From assembly GCA_002352215.1 (NCBI GenBank), contig DEIB01000038.1:1-64000 (forward strand): 64,000 bases of DNA. Reading direction: 5' to 3'. Shown here piece by piece: positions 9,558 to 17,604 of this stretch; positions within the stretch are counted from its first letter, which is position 1; the number at the start of each line of letters is the position of its first letter. A program made the translations under genes and the position numbers. The DNA is from Chthonomonas sp. UBA2785 (lineage in GTDB: Bacteria > Armatimonadota > Fimbriimonadia > Fimbriimonadales > Fimbriimonadaceae). The notes under the pieces were generated by a model. That model had not been told where the DNA came from. It did not search any database and saw only the letters and a program-made list of their open reading frames with translations.

Positions 9558-10092
9558 AAGAGTACGTGTTTCCCACCCCGCCCGTCGTAGATTCGTTTCC
9601 GGAGATATCCCAGGACGAGGCCACGGATCGGGCTCGATCATTCCTGGACTTCATCGGATTTGAGGCAAGTGAACTGACCTGCGAGCTTTACTTCCGGTTT
9701 GTGGCGGTGCATCACTTCCGTGGCCCTTGCAAATCCACCCATCGGATCACTTCGGGCTGGGTCATCGGGGGGTGCGCCCCTCATCTCCGGCTTTCCGACG
9801 AGGAGATCTCGAACCCCATCGAGGCTTTGGCGATTTACTCGTTCTTTGAGCGTCTCTGGATAGATCGTAAGGGTGTGCCCGAACCCGACGGAAGCGTGCC
9901 CGAATACCGCTTACCTCCGGACTGGGATTTGGTGACTTACGAGGGCTTCCTCGAGTCTCAGCTGGGTGGATACGTAAACTACTTTTCCTGGGTCCTCGCC
10001 TCGGAAACAAGGACTCGATCGTCCACCCGGACATCTACGCCATGGCCGAGAAGCGCGGCTGGTTTTACGAAGAAAAGGCGAAGAAGGATTGA
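9554..10092 (+). pseudogene. Hypothetical protein gene interrupted by a one-base frameshift
   Basis: Reading from 9554 gives a plausible protein through GGYVNYF near 9985. After that the frame turns into Arg/Thr/Ser-rich noise that runs antisense through the next gene. In the neighbouring frame, coding-like sequence resumes immediately (LGPRLGNKDSIVHP...EKAKKD) and ends at a TGA at 10090-10092. Adding one T to the TTTT run at 9983-9986 joins the two parts into one protein of about 179 residues. Either the base is lost in the genome or it is an assembly error. I do not recognise the family. It follows the membrane protein directly. Confidence 0.6.
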
Positions 10093-10096
10093 CGCT

Positions 10097-10825
10097 TTAG
10101 AACCGAATCGTCACCCCGGCCGAAACGTAGCTCACCCAGGCAAAGTTGCGCACGCGCGGCACATCCGCGCCGCCCTCCAGCACCCGGAACCCCACAAACC
10201 CCTCGGTCATGTTCCCCAGGGGGCGCTTGGCGCGCAGGCTCAGGTCAATCGCCCGGCCCGGGCCGCCTGCCAGGCCGTCCATCTCCACTTCGTAGTTCCA
10301 GCCCGCCCCCAGCGGCCCCTGGCCATAGATGTGCAGCAGCGGCACAAAGCCGGTGTTCCGCTCGGCGTGCACGGTGCCCCCTTGCACCAGCCGAATCTCG
10401 GCATCGCGCACCTTGAGCGTGCCGCCCACCGACCACCCGCCGCGCCACGGCTTGCGGTAGGTCAGCCGGTAGCTATCAAACTTGTAGCCCGCCGAAACGG
10501 CTCCCGCCGCAAAGGACTGCCCGCCAAACTGGGTGGCGCCGGGCAGGGTGCCTTCGCCGCTCTGCTGGAAGGGGGCGTACAGCAGCTTCCAGGTGCCGTC
10601 GTGGTCGTCGGTGTAGCCCAGGGCCACGCGCCCGTAGCCTTGCCATCCCCGGCCGATCAGCCCGGCCACGTTGATCTGGGTGCCAGTGGCCTTGGGGACC
10701 CGCGCGTAGTTGTAGCGGGTGGAGGTGAGGCCGGTTTCTAGTTCCAGCATCCAGCGGGTGTCGTCGGTTTGGGCCAGCGCCGTGGAGGCCAAGACAAGGA
10801 GGGGCAAGGGGAGGAAGCGCGTCAT
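10097..10825 (-). CDS. Secreted beta-barrel-like outer-membrane protein, hypothetical
   Basis: A 242-residue protein with a clear signal peptide (MTRFLPLPLLVLASTALAQ) and alternating hydrophobic/polar beta-strand patterns. It ends ...GVTIRF, and a C-terminal phenylalanine is typical of outer-membrane barrels. Aromatic girdles and Gly-rich turns support a small barrel. GC content is high again, unlike its neighbours. It is transcribed toward the frameshifted gene. No specific family recognised. Confidence 0.65.
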   Translation of the reverse strand: MTRFLPLPLLVLASTALAQTDDTRWMLELETGLTSTRYNYARVPKATGTQINVAGLIGRGWQGYGRVALGYTDDHDGTWKLLYAPFQQSGEGTLPGATQFGGQSFAAGAVSAGYKFDSYRLTYRKPWRGGWSVGGTLKVRDAEIRLVQGGTVHAERNTGFVPLLHIYGQGPLGAGWNYEVEMDGLAGGPGRAIDLSLRAKRPLGNMTEGFVGFRVLEGGADVPRVRNFAWVSYVSAGVTIRF

Positions 10826-10925
10826 GGGATTGTGAGGGTCTACGAGGGCTTTGACCGGCGCGTTGGCAGGTTTTGAGGGTGCCTAATCACCTTGTGCAAC
10901 CCCGCTTGGTCTTGAGCGTAGCCTC

Positions 10926-11159
10926 TTGTGGGCAGATCGGTTGGTAAACGGAAAGCTCTTCGGGTTCTTAATGACCTTCTTCGCGGGCTTCGCCATCTGG
11001 GAGGGGGTGGACAACTTTGTGACTGGTGACCACAGGATCAATTCTCGCCCGGGCGCAGTCTTGTTCGCCCACCCCGAGTGGTCCAGCGGTACCCTCATCG
11101 CCCTTGGGCTCCTGGCCATCTACGGGGGCGTGCGCATGTGGATCAACGACGAGGAGTAA
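10926..11159 (+). CDS. Small two-helix membrane protein
   Basis: 77 residues starting from TTG at 10926; an alternative TTG lies five codons later. There are two hydrophobic segments, FGFLMTFFAGFAIW and GTLIALGLLAIYGGVRMW, separated by a short polar loop. Thirteen bases separate its end from the next gene, so the two are probably co-transcribed. Unrecognised; the exact start is uncertain. Confidence 0.55.
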   Translation: MWADRLVNGKLFGFLMTFFAGFAIWEGVDNFVTGDHRINSRPGAVLFAHPEWSSGTLIALGLLAIYGGVRMWINDEE

Positions 11160-11172
11160 AGAGAGTAAAGCT

Positions 11173-11574
11173 ATGCCGATGACTAAGCGAGCCAAGTGGG
11201 GCTGGGCGCTGGCGGCGGTGACATGCCCCGTGGTCATGCTCTGGGGGATGTGGCGGACGTTTATCGGCGAACCCGTGGTGGAGGTTATGCAGACGCTGGA
11301 GGGTCCTGGTTGGACAGTGGTACTTCAACGAGTGAACTACCACTCCACGGTTCCATTTGTTTACGAAGTGAAAGCTTGCGGCAAGGACGATAGGTGCGAG
11401 GTCGTTTTCAAGGCCCAGAGGTTAAATGAAGAGACCTTTAAGGCCACTCGCCTGAGTGACCATCGGGTCGCGATTTCAGCTGTGGGCGCTGAGCTCTTCC
11501 ACTACTCGAACTTCTTCTATTACGAGCCCGTTCGAGGCGCCGTCCTCAATTTTGAGCTTGATGGTCGACTTTGA
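11173..11574 (+). CDS. Hypothetical membrane-anchored protein
   Basis: 133 residues from ATG 11173; ATG 11179 is also possible. One N-terminal membrane anchor (WGWALAAVTCPVVMLWGMW) is followed by a soluble extracytoplasmic domain with a CGKDDRC pair that could form a disulphide. The upstream in-frame extension to 11026 overlaps the preceding gene out of frame and looks non-coding. The stop overlaps the next possible start by four bases. No family recognised. Confidence 0.55.
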   Translation: MPMTKRAKWGWALAAVTCPVVMLWGMWRTFIGEPVVEVMQTLEGPGWTVVLQRVNYHSTVPFVYEVKACGKDDRCEVVFKAQRLNEETFKATRLSDHRVAISAVGAELFHYSNFFYYEPVRGAVLNFELDGRL

Positions 11575-12107
11575 GCCAAAGCTATACTGAGTCCCGCATG
11601 GCCGCCTCCCCGACCTTCGTGCCTGTGACCCGCTGGGAGGTGTATGACAATGCCATCAATAACGGGCAGTGGTGCCGTGAGCTGACGGAATTCCTCTATC
11701 CCGGCAACGAGGAGATGACCAGAGGTCACAATTGGGGAGACACTTACTCCGACATTGGCACCCTGGTGGATGAATCGAGGTTCCTCAAGGTCTGGCGGGG
11801 GCAGATGCAGCGCCTGGTTTGCGCTTATGTGCAGCGGTTTGACCACCAGTCCTTCGTCCAGCACGCCGAACGCCTCGGTCAAGTGCATATGGAAACGGGG
11901 TTCCCCCTTGCCGGCATTGCCGACCAGTGCGTGGTGGCGGTGGACTGGCCGTGGGAGCAGATACGTAAGTTCCTCCACCACCTGGCGGATATGGATGCAA
12001 GTGCGTTCATGACCATGATGCTGGGGAGGGTGTTTGTGGTGTTGCGGAATGGAAGCATCGAGTACTACGCGATGTGGGAGGGGGAAGACGATGGGCGTCC
12101 TGCGTGA
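11571..12107 (+). CDS. Hypothetical cytoplasmic protein
   Basis: 178 residues from 11571, or 169 from ATG 11598, which I slightly prefer because residues 1-9 look leader-like. It is rich in Trp, His and acidic residues, has no signal peptide or membrane segment, and shows no motif I recognise. It overlaps the following gene by 17 bases in a different frame, which argues for a co-translated pair. Its setting among small orphan genes would fit a toxin/immunity or stress cassette, but nothing in the sequence proves that. Confidence 0.5.
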   Translation: MSQSYTESRMAASPTFVPVTRWEVYDNAINNGQWCRELTEFLYPGNEEMTRGHNWGDTYSDIGTLVDESRFLKVWRGQMQRLVCAYVQRFDHQSFVQHAERLGQVHMETGFPLAGIADQCVVAVDWPWEQIRKFLHHLADMDASAFMTMMLGRVFVVLRNGSIEYYAMWEGEDDGRPA

Positions 12108-12573
12108 TCTGGGTCCGAACCTAATCCGATTGAGTCCTGACGATAGTGCAACGTTATGGGGGATCGTACAACAGCCTCCTAAGGAGCTTTGTGCCGGTAG
12201 CACTAGGGAAACGTACTACTTCCGAGGAGACCCAGCCGTGCTAGCAGAGCGGATTCGAATCGGGGCATCCGATGAAGGCCCGATGCTTTTCGGATTAGAA
12301 GGTGTGTACTTTCCTTACCTCGACCTCTATGCAGCCGAGCCCGACTTGAGAGGCGAGGTTAGGGAGCGAAGACTCCAGGGCTGCGGGCGCCAAGCGTGGT
12401 TCGCGCCCACCATGTCACCCGCTTTGGTCGACACTTTGCTTCGCCTGGCTTGCGACAAGTACCTTTACTACTTCCAGTACTCCTTGCACTCGACTACGAT
12501 GCGACTTTATAAAGGCGATCCGGAATTCCTGATCGAAGTTGTACGGCGTAACATCACGACTATCCAGATTTAG
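12091..12573 (+). CDS. Hypothetical cytoplasmic protein
   Basis: 160 residues from ATG 12091, chosen because a strong purine run (GGGAGGGGG) lies just upstream. The in-frame extension to 12034 lies inside the previous gene. It is aromatic-rich (YFPYLDLYAAEPDLRGEV, YLYYFQYSLHS) with no membrane segment and no recognised family. It overlaps the previous gene by 17 bases and the convergent downstream gene by 14 bases. Probably translated with its predecessor. Confidence 0.5.
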   Translation: MGVLRDLGPNLIRLSPDDSATLWGIVQQPPKELCAGSTRETYYFRGDPAVLAERIRIGASDEGPMLFGLEGVYFPYLDLYAAEPDLRGEVRERRLQGCGRQAWFAPTMSPALVDTLLRLACDKYLYYFQYSLHSTTMRLYKGDPEFLIEVVRRNITTIQI

Positions 12574-13363
12574 CCTTTGGCTTCGGCCTTGCCCCCTGAA
12601 TGCTGTCTTTGCTGAATGCCCAGCCGAGAATTTGAGGGTTAGGAAGCGGAGAATCCGTACCTCGAGAAAGCACATCCCAAATTCCTTGTCTAGAAGTTGT
12701 GGTCCTAGTAAGAAAAGTGGAGAGCCCAGCAGAACCACTCAATAGTTCAAGGACACCCGGCAAAGATCTGCTGGTCTCCCCTGAAGATGCACCAACAATT
12801 TCGATTCTCGCCAAAATTCTTCTGTTACCATTAAAATAGTCAGACAGTGGTATCGGCTGGCCGTTTTGAAGCTCCTTTTCTAGGACAAAAATCGTACGGA
12901 ACGAAACTCCGATTTTTATCAATCTCGTCACTAAAGCCTCATTGTTTCCATTTGCTTCGGAGTACGTTTGTAAAGACGAAAAATCGATGGTTCCATTAGC
13001 CTCTACGGCCCGGATGTAAGCCGAAACACCTTCCGCTTTTTGTACATCAAAACGCTGCCAGGACTCTACAATGACCAAATAGTTCTTCGGATTTCCAGGT
13101 TTACCCAACATCTCGGAGGCAACCTTTAGATACTCATCCGATATGAATCCCAATTGTGATGCCTCGGAAGTGTCTAGGATCATTAACTCAACGGTCTCGT
13201 ACGGCAATTTCTGAAACCACCCGGGCTCGCTTGCAATTGGCTTGAAGTACAGTGAAGGAAATAAATCTGTGCTGACGTTCCGCATCCCTCCTGATTGTTG
13301 GGCAAACGACCTTGAAGCTAGCCCAATTGCTAGAGCAAGTACGAAAACCCCGGATCTGCGCAC
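12560..13363 (-). CDS. Secreted hypothetical protein
   Basis: 267 residues with a Sec signal peptide (GVFVLALAIGLASRSFAQ). GC content is markedly lower than in the flanking housekeeping genes. The central part (NYLVIVESWQRF, then LVTRLIKIGVSFRTIFVLEK) resembles the layout of the upstream-encoded secreted protein at 13415-14272, which has TIYIIERWSKF and KAKVGFSLTLVTR. The two may be diverged paralogues. The C-terminus is basic (ARPKPKAKSG). No domain recognised. Confidence 0.55.
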   Translation of the reverse strand: MRRSGVFVLALAIGLASRSFAQQSGGMRNVSTDLFPSLYFKPIASEPGWFQKLPYETVELMILDTSEASQLGFISDEYLKVASEMLGKPGNPKNYLVIVESWQRFDVQKAEGVSAYIRAVEANGTIDFSSLQTYSEANGNNEALVTRLIKIGVSFRTIFVLEKELQNGQPIPLSDYFNGNRRILARIEIVGASSGETSRSLPGVLELLSGSAGLSTFLTRTTTSRQGIWDVLSRGTDSPLPNPQILGWAFSKDSIQGARPKPKAKSG

Positions 13364-13414
13364 AACCTAACCTCGCCTTTACGTCAGAAATAGCGGTTAG
13401 AGTAGTTGATATGA

Positions 13415-14272
13415 CTACCCGGGAAATTTCTTCAGGTCGTCTTCATCAATTGCAATGATTACAGGCTGAACATAGCTTGCGTCCCACACTTGGCTGCGTA
13501 AAGTCTTGAAAAAGTTGGCCGAAGTGTCCAGGAACGCTGCATTTCGTGCACGTCCAACGTCTTGACGCTCCCGAACGGCCTTGATAGTTGCATCAGCCTG
13601 TGCTTTCAGGAAGTCACTTGCTGAAGGGAGTGACTGAGTAATGGCCTTTCCTGAAAGTCCCATGACCTCGGTATGAGAGGTTAACGTGAGCTTACTTCGG
13701 CTTGCCTCAAAAGTTAAGTTCCTTACGAGTCCATTTAGATCCAAACTGGCATCATCTGATGAGGCGCGAGTAACCAGCGTAAGACTAAAGCCAACCTTCG
13801 CTTTGATCGGAGCCGGACTGTTTCCACCATTAGCAATAACAACATTAACGAACTTGCTCCATCTTTCAATAATGTAAATCGTCGTTGTAGCTTTAGATGC
13901 ACTAGCAGTTAGATAGCCCGCTTTGATCGCCAAGTCTTCGTTGAGGTAATGAATCTCCTGAGTTTCGTATACAAAGGGTTTGAGGGCATCCTCTGTCTTT
14001 GCAGCATTAGCCCCCTGAAATCCTTCCGTGCCACGAAGGAGCTTCGCAATATCAGCATACGTGGCGTCAACAGTGACGCCAGTTAGTGATGCTTCAGGTG
14101 AAGTAGCACCGCGGACTACGTTATAGTATCCACTGATCAATGTGTGCGGAATTGTAAAGTTTGCGCCGAGTGGCACGGAGGTGCCAGATTGAGCAAACGT
14201 AGCGCTCATCACTACCGTAAACGCGGACAGAATGATAGTGCGTGCTGTTTGAATTGCGACTCCCATGATCAC
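13415..14272 (-). CDS. Secreted hypothetical protein, possible paralogue of the adjacent gene
   Basis: 285 residues with a signal peptide ending ...SATFAQ (residues 1-27). Low GC content. It shares a spaced pattern with the gene at 12560-13363: an aromatic W-[SQ]-[KR]-F block, then a K-[VI]-G-[FV]-S block. That suggests a common fold, though I cannot align them rigorously by eye. The 51-base gap between them allows a shared transcript. Function unknown. Confidence 0.55.
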   Translation of the reverse strand: MIMGVAIQTARTIILSAFTVVMSATFAQSGTSVPLGANFTIPHTLISGYYNVVRGATSPEASLTGVTVDATYADIAKLLRGTEGFQGANAAKTEDALKPFVYETQEIHYLNEDLAIKAGYLTASASKATTTIYIIERWSKFVNVVIANGGNSPAPIKAKVGFSLTLVTRASSDDASLDLNGLVRNLTFEASRSKLTLTSHTEVMGLSGKAITQSLPSASDFLKAQADATIKAVRERQDVGRARNAAFLDTSANFFKTLRSQVWDASYVQPVIIAIDEDDLKKFPG

Positions 14273-14348
14273 CCCAACTCAGCGACTTTACCGGAACGGG
14301 TTGCCGATCTGTCAATAGTGTATCAAAAAAGTGACGCATACTCGTGAC

Positions 14349-15836
14349 CTACCCCCGGTTACTCTCCAGCACCATGGTCACCTCGTCGCTGAAGGAGTAC
14401 TCCTTCTCAAACGTCGTCGGCATGCCCGCCGCAATCAGCAGTTCGGCACACCGCGCATAGTCACCCCCCGGCACGGTGTCGTTCCGCGAAGCAAAGCTCA
14501 GCGTCCCCACCGCGTTGTCCCCGTAGCCGTGCATCACGCGCCAGTCCGCTCCGTGCGCCAGCAAGTACTCCACCATGTCCGCCCGGCCGTGGAAAATGGC
14601 CTGGTTCAGCGCCGTGGAACCCCACTCCGCGCCCTTCACGTCCACCGGCCACCCGGCTTCCACCATGCGCCGCACCAGTTCAAAGTGGCCATTGCCCGCC
14701 GCCTCGGGCAGCAAATGCGCCTCCGCCATCTGCAAATCGGGCGGGACCACCGTGGATCGCCCGTGCAGCACATCCACCACCGCCCGCTGGTACTCCGAGA
14801 GCCCCGCGAGAGGGAAGAGCGGCTCCAGGTCCACCCGCCCGCGCCGCGCCGCCTGCCAGGGCATATCCAGCCCTTCCGGGTTCGCGCCCGCCTCCAGCAA
14901 GGCCGCAAAGTGCGCGGCATCCCGCCCCCGCAGCAGCGCCCACATCAGCGCCGGCAGCCCGTGGTGGGGCATCAGCCGGGCATTGGGGTCCGCCCCAGCG
15001 CCCAGCAGCATTTTTAATCCTTCCAGGTCATCAAAATCCAGCTGGTGGTGCAGCACATTGTCCGTGCGCGGGTCCGCCCCGGCCTCGAGTAGCAAGCGCA
15101 TCGTCTCGTTACTCACGGGCTCGCAGGAGTGATATAGCGACTCGCCGTCGTTCGGGTTTGCGCCCGCCGCCAGTAATCGCCGGGTGATTTCCACATCGCC
15201 CACGCGCCCACTGGCCCCGTACAGCGCCGAAAGTGGACTATCCGGATACTCGCCATCCACGTAGCTCCCGTTCACATCGGCCCCGGCGGCCAGCAGGGCT
15301 TCCACCACCGCCCGGATGCCGGATTCGTGGTCCGGGTGGTGCAGCAGCGCGGAGTGCGAGGCCATCACCAGGGGCGGCGCGTTCAGGGGCCCGCCGGGCG
15401 CATTCACCCAGCCAGGTTCGGCCAGCTTGGCTTGCACCGTCGCCAGGTCGCCCGCCGCGCAGGCTAGCCACGGGTCTTGGCGCAAAGAAGTCCCCGCCCG
15501 CGCCCACAGCAGAGCGGCATCTTTCGGGCGGGCGCGGTTGAACCCCCGCCCAATCGCCCAACCCGCAAAGGCCAGGCGCTGCATCTCCAGGTCGGCGCGC
15601 GCCACCATGCGGGCGGCCACTTCGGATTTCAATTCGGTCCAAGTGGCAAAGCCGTATTCCCGCGCCAGGATGTGCTGGGCGTCGTGAAGGGCAATGCGTG
15701 GCGCCCCTGCCAGTTGTGGGGCAAACTCCTGAAGGCGCTGCATAGCCTCGGGATGGGCGGTGCGGAGGTCGCGCAGAAGCTCTTTGGCTTGCTGGCGGAG
15801 GTGATCCCAGTGGGGATGTTCGGGCAGTGATTTCAT
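14349..15836 (-). CDS. Ankyrin-repeat protein
   Basis: 495 residues from ATG 15836. The longer reading to 15884 adds an Arg/Pro-rich stretch that looks untranslated. The N-terminal ~75 residues (PHWDHLRQQAKELLRDL ... LHDAQHILAREYGF.TWTELK) match a domain common at the start of bacterial ankyrin proteins. They are followed by about eight to ten ankyrin units with the usual LLAAGADVN / LLEAGADPRT / MLLGAGADPNA ends. No signal peptide, so probably cytoplasmic and protein-binding. Very GC-rich, unlike the two genes before it. Confidence 0.8.
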   Translation of the reverse strand: MKSLPEHPHWDHLRQQAKELLRDLRTAHPEAMQRLQEFAPQLAGAPRIALHDAQHILAREYGFATWTELKSEVAARMVARADLEMQRLAFAGWAIGRGFNRARPKDAALLWARAGTSLRQDPWLACAAGDLATVQAKLAEPGWVNAPGGPLNAPPLVMASHSALLHHPDHESGIRAVVEALLAAGADVNGSYVDGEYPDSPLSALYGASGRVGDVEITRRLLAAGANPNDGESLYHSCEPVSNETMRLLLEAGADPRTDNVLHHQLDFDDLEGLKMLLGAGADPNARLMPHHGLPALMWALLRGRDAAHFAALLEAGANPEGLDMPWQAARRGRVDLEPLFPLAGLSEYQRAVVDVLHGRSTVVPPDLQMAEAHLLPEAAGNGHFELVRRMVEAGWPVDVKGAEWGSTALNQAIFHGRADMVEYLLAHGADWRVMHGYGDNAVGTLSFASRNDTVPGGDYARCAELLIAAGMPTTFEKEYSFSDEVTMVLESNRG

Positions 15837-15996
15837 CGTAAGTTCCCGGTGCGTTCTGCCCGGACCTGCTGCGAGCCGGGGCACCGCGACTCCGATGATC
15901 TGGTTTTCGGTTTTTAGTGGGGCGGGTTCAACCCTTTCCGCAGGTCAGGTGGCACCCCCTCGGTGCCGTACCTACCAATTTACCTCGCCATCAACG

Positions 15997-16132
15997 AAAA
16001 TCGCCCCCGGGGATCAAGTCCTCCGAAGGCGATTTGGGTCTCGATCTGACGTACTTAGGCGCGGGCGCGTCGGCGGCGGGCCAGGGCCAGCAAGCCAGCC
16101 CCCATGGCCACCATCGTCATCGGCTCGGGCAC
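15997..16132 (-). repeat. Copy A of duplicated PEP-CTERM 3' cassette
   Basis: This block aligns without a gap, at a fixed offset of 834 bases, to 16831-16966. Bases 16065-16132 (68 bases, encoding the sorting tail) are exactly identical to 16899-16966. The part that includes the stop codon and hairpin is similar but diverged. The rest of the two genes is not similar. Confidence 0.85.
15998..16035 (-). terminator. Hairpin after PEP-CTERM gene (putative terminator)
   Basis: AAATCGCC (15998-16005) pairs perfectly with GGCGATTT (16028-16035). Read on the minus strand it lies about 20 bases past the stop at 16055 and is followed by TTTTCG, so it can act as an intrinsic terminator. It aligns without gaps to the hairpin behind the second PEP-CTERM gene. 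Confidence 0.55.
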
Positions 16133-16678
16133 GGCATCGTAGTAGATGGTGCCGTTCCAAACTCGAGGACTGAACGGCGATCCGCCACTGAACGGCCCAC
16201 TCGTGGTGGCCTGCGCAGCACCAAGCGTTAACGACATGTCGGCATTGCTGTAGAACTGGTTGCTACCGTTGCCATTTGTGTAGCGGGGGGCAATGCCATA
16301 GTAGCGAATGGCCAAACCGTAAGTGCCGGCGCCCAGAATGAAATCCTGCGTGTTCGTGAAGGAAGGCAGGTCAGTGCCGGCTGCCGTGCCGGAACCGGAG
16401 CCGAGTAGAATCCATGCACCCGAGTTGCTCGTATTTCCCACGTAGGTGCCTCCTAGGCTCGTCGCATATACCTCCACCGAGAAGGGCGTACCCGCGGCAG
16501 CCGTGCTGTTATGGTCAAAGCCCGTCACGGTCACTCCATTTGTCACCGTGATGTCCATGTAGGTGGTCCAAAGGGGCGCACCGCCGTTGTTGCCGGAGAA
16601 GATAGTGCTAAGTGACTGGGCCTGAGCCACCGAAGCCAAGATCGTCGCTCCCGCGATAAGAAAAATACGAGTCCGCAT
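16055..16678 (-). CDS. PEP-CTERM sorting domain protein
   Basis: 207 residues, exported and probably processed at the cell surface by an exosortase-type enzyme. The signal peptide MRTRIFLIAGATILASVAQAQ is followed by a Gly/Ser/Thr/Asn-rich beta-type body with no catalytic motif. The C-terminal sorting tail has a VPEP motif, a hydrophobic helix (MVAMGAGLLALA) and an Arg cluster. The tail is identical to that of the neighbouring protein at 16889-17530 while the bodies differ. A TATAGT -10-like hexamer lies upstream at 16718-16713. Confidence 0.85.
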   Translation of the reverse strand: MRTRIFLIAGATILASVAQAQSLSTIFSGNNGGAPLWTTYMDITVTNGVTVTGFDHNSTAAAGTPFSVEVYATSLGGTYVGNTSNSGAWILLGSGSGTAAGTDLPSFTNTQDFILGAGTYGLAIRYYGIAPRYTNGNGSNQFYSNADMSLTLGAAQATTSGPFSGGSPFSPRVWNGTIYYDAVPEPMTMVAMGAGLLALARRRRARA

Positions 16679-16830
16679 GAGATGATTCCAGAGATCAGTG
16701 TCTCTGCGGATAACTATAACTCAGCGAGATGCTGAAGTGCGCGCCCCGCATGACTTGGATTCGTATCCTGGTAAAGGTACAGGCAAAACTCAAGATGATC
16801 AGTTGGATTCAACAACCCCTGTACAAAACA

Positions 16831-16966
16831 TAAACCGCCCCCGGGGAGCATGTCCTCCGGAGGCGAGTTGGTTCTATTCGCGCAGGGCTTACGCGCGAGC
16901 GCGTCGGCGGCGGGCCAGGGCCAGCAAGCCAGCCCCCATGGCCACCATCGTCATCGGCTCGGGCAC
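16831..16966 (-). repeat. Copy B of duplicated PEP-CTERM 3' cassette
   Basis: Partner of 15997-16132. Identity is complete over 16899-16966, including synonymous positions, and partial over the hairpin and stop region. It covers the 3' end of the second PEP-CTERM gene. Confidence 0.85.
16836..16865 (-). terminator. Hairpin after second PEP-CTERM gene
   Basis: CGCCCCCGG (16836-16844) pairs with CCGGAGGCG (16857-16865) with one C/A mismatch, 23 bases past the stop at 16889 on the minus strand. It occupies the same place as the hairpin at 15998-16035 but lacks its A/T extension and a good T-run, so its strength as a terminator is doubtful. Confidence 0.45.
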
Positions 16967-17530
16967 CGCATTCAGGCGCACGTTGTCGAAGCTGACGTAG
17001 CTTTCACCGCTCACCGTCGTCCCCGTAAAGCGCACCGTGATCGGCTGGCCGATCATCGAGCCCGAACCCGGCGTGGAGTAAACCAAGCTAAACGGATCCA
17101 TGGTGCCGCTGCTCATTTGCACGGTGTTGGAAGCCAAAAGCGTGCCGCCCGACACCACCCCGTTGGTCAGGGTGCCGCCGGCCCACAGTTCGGCCGTGCC
17201 GCGCGTGGTGCCGCCCGTTCGACCCTGCAGGTAATCCAGGGTGTAGGTGCGGTTCGCCACAAAGACGTCGCTGAGTTGCTGCGCGAACGCGTTGTTGCGA
17301 TACGCGAAGGCGATGTTGTTTCCGTCCTTGCCCGTGGCGGTGGTGTTCCAGATCCCTCGGTCTGCGCCACCCGTGGCTGTCGAACTCCAACCCGGCATCT
17401 GGGTGGGTGAGTAGAAGAAACTCCCGCTGCCAAGCGTGGGGTCCTCAAAACTATGATTCGTAATCGAAATCGCCTGGGCGTGCGATACAGCTACCGCTCC
17501 TAAGGCAATGCATGCAATAAACAACCGCAT
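16889..17530 (-). CDS. PEP-CTERM sorting domain protein
   Basis: 213 residues with a signal peptide (MRLFIACIALGAVAVSHAQA) and a jelly-roll-like body: the opening ITNHSFEDPTLGSGSF and the late SYVSFDNVRL are typical of DUF642/CBM-like exported proteins that carry PEP-CTERM tails. The tail VPEPMTMVAMGAGLLALA plus Arg cluster is identical to that of the neighbour. Probably surface-associated or part of the extracellular matrix. No exosortase gene is present in the window. Confidence 0.85.
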   Translation of the reverse strand: MRLFIACIALGAVAVSHAQAISITNHSFEDPTLGSGSFFYSPTQMPGWSSTATGGADRGIWNTTATGKDGNNIAFAYRNNAFAQQLSDVFVANRTYTLDYLQGRTGGTTRGTAELWAGGTLTNGVVSGGTLLASNTVQMSSGTMDPFSLVYSTPGSGSMIGQPITVRFTGTTVSGESYVSFDNVRLNAVPEPMTMVAMGAGLLALARRRRARA

Positions 17531-17604
17531 TGCATAAGTCTACTTTGCCGGTGAAATCTATGTCATCCCCGCAATGTTTGCAGTGAGTCCGCTGGTCACC
17601 CCGT

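Noticed and set aside
10092..10741. Continuation of the 9554 reading frame through the next gene
   Set aside because: After the TTTT run the translation becomes Arg/Pro/His-rich and runs antisense to a signal-peptide-bearing gene; the true 3' part is in another frame.
16705..16713. Near-match to a DnaA box (TTATCCGCA on the minus strand)
   Set aside because: Single isolated copy, one mismatch, no cluster, no AT-rich unwinding region.
15840..16888. Repeated GC-rich block considered as CRISPR or mobile element
   Set aside because: Only two copies, both at the 3' ends of PEP-CTERM genes, no spacers, no transposase and no terminal repeats.
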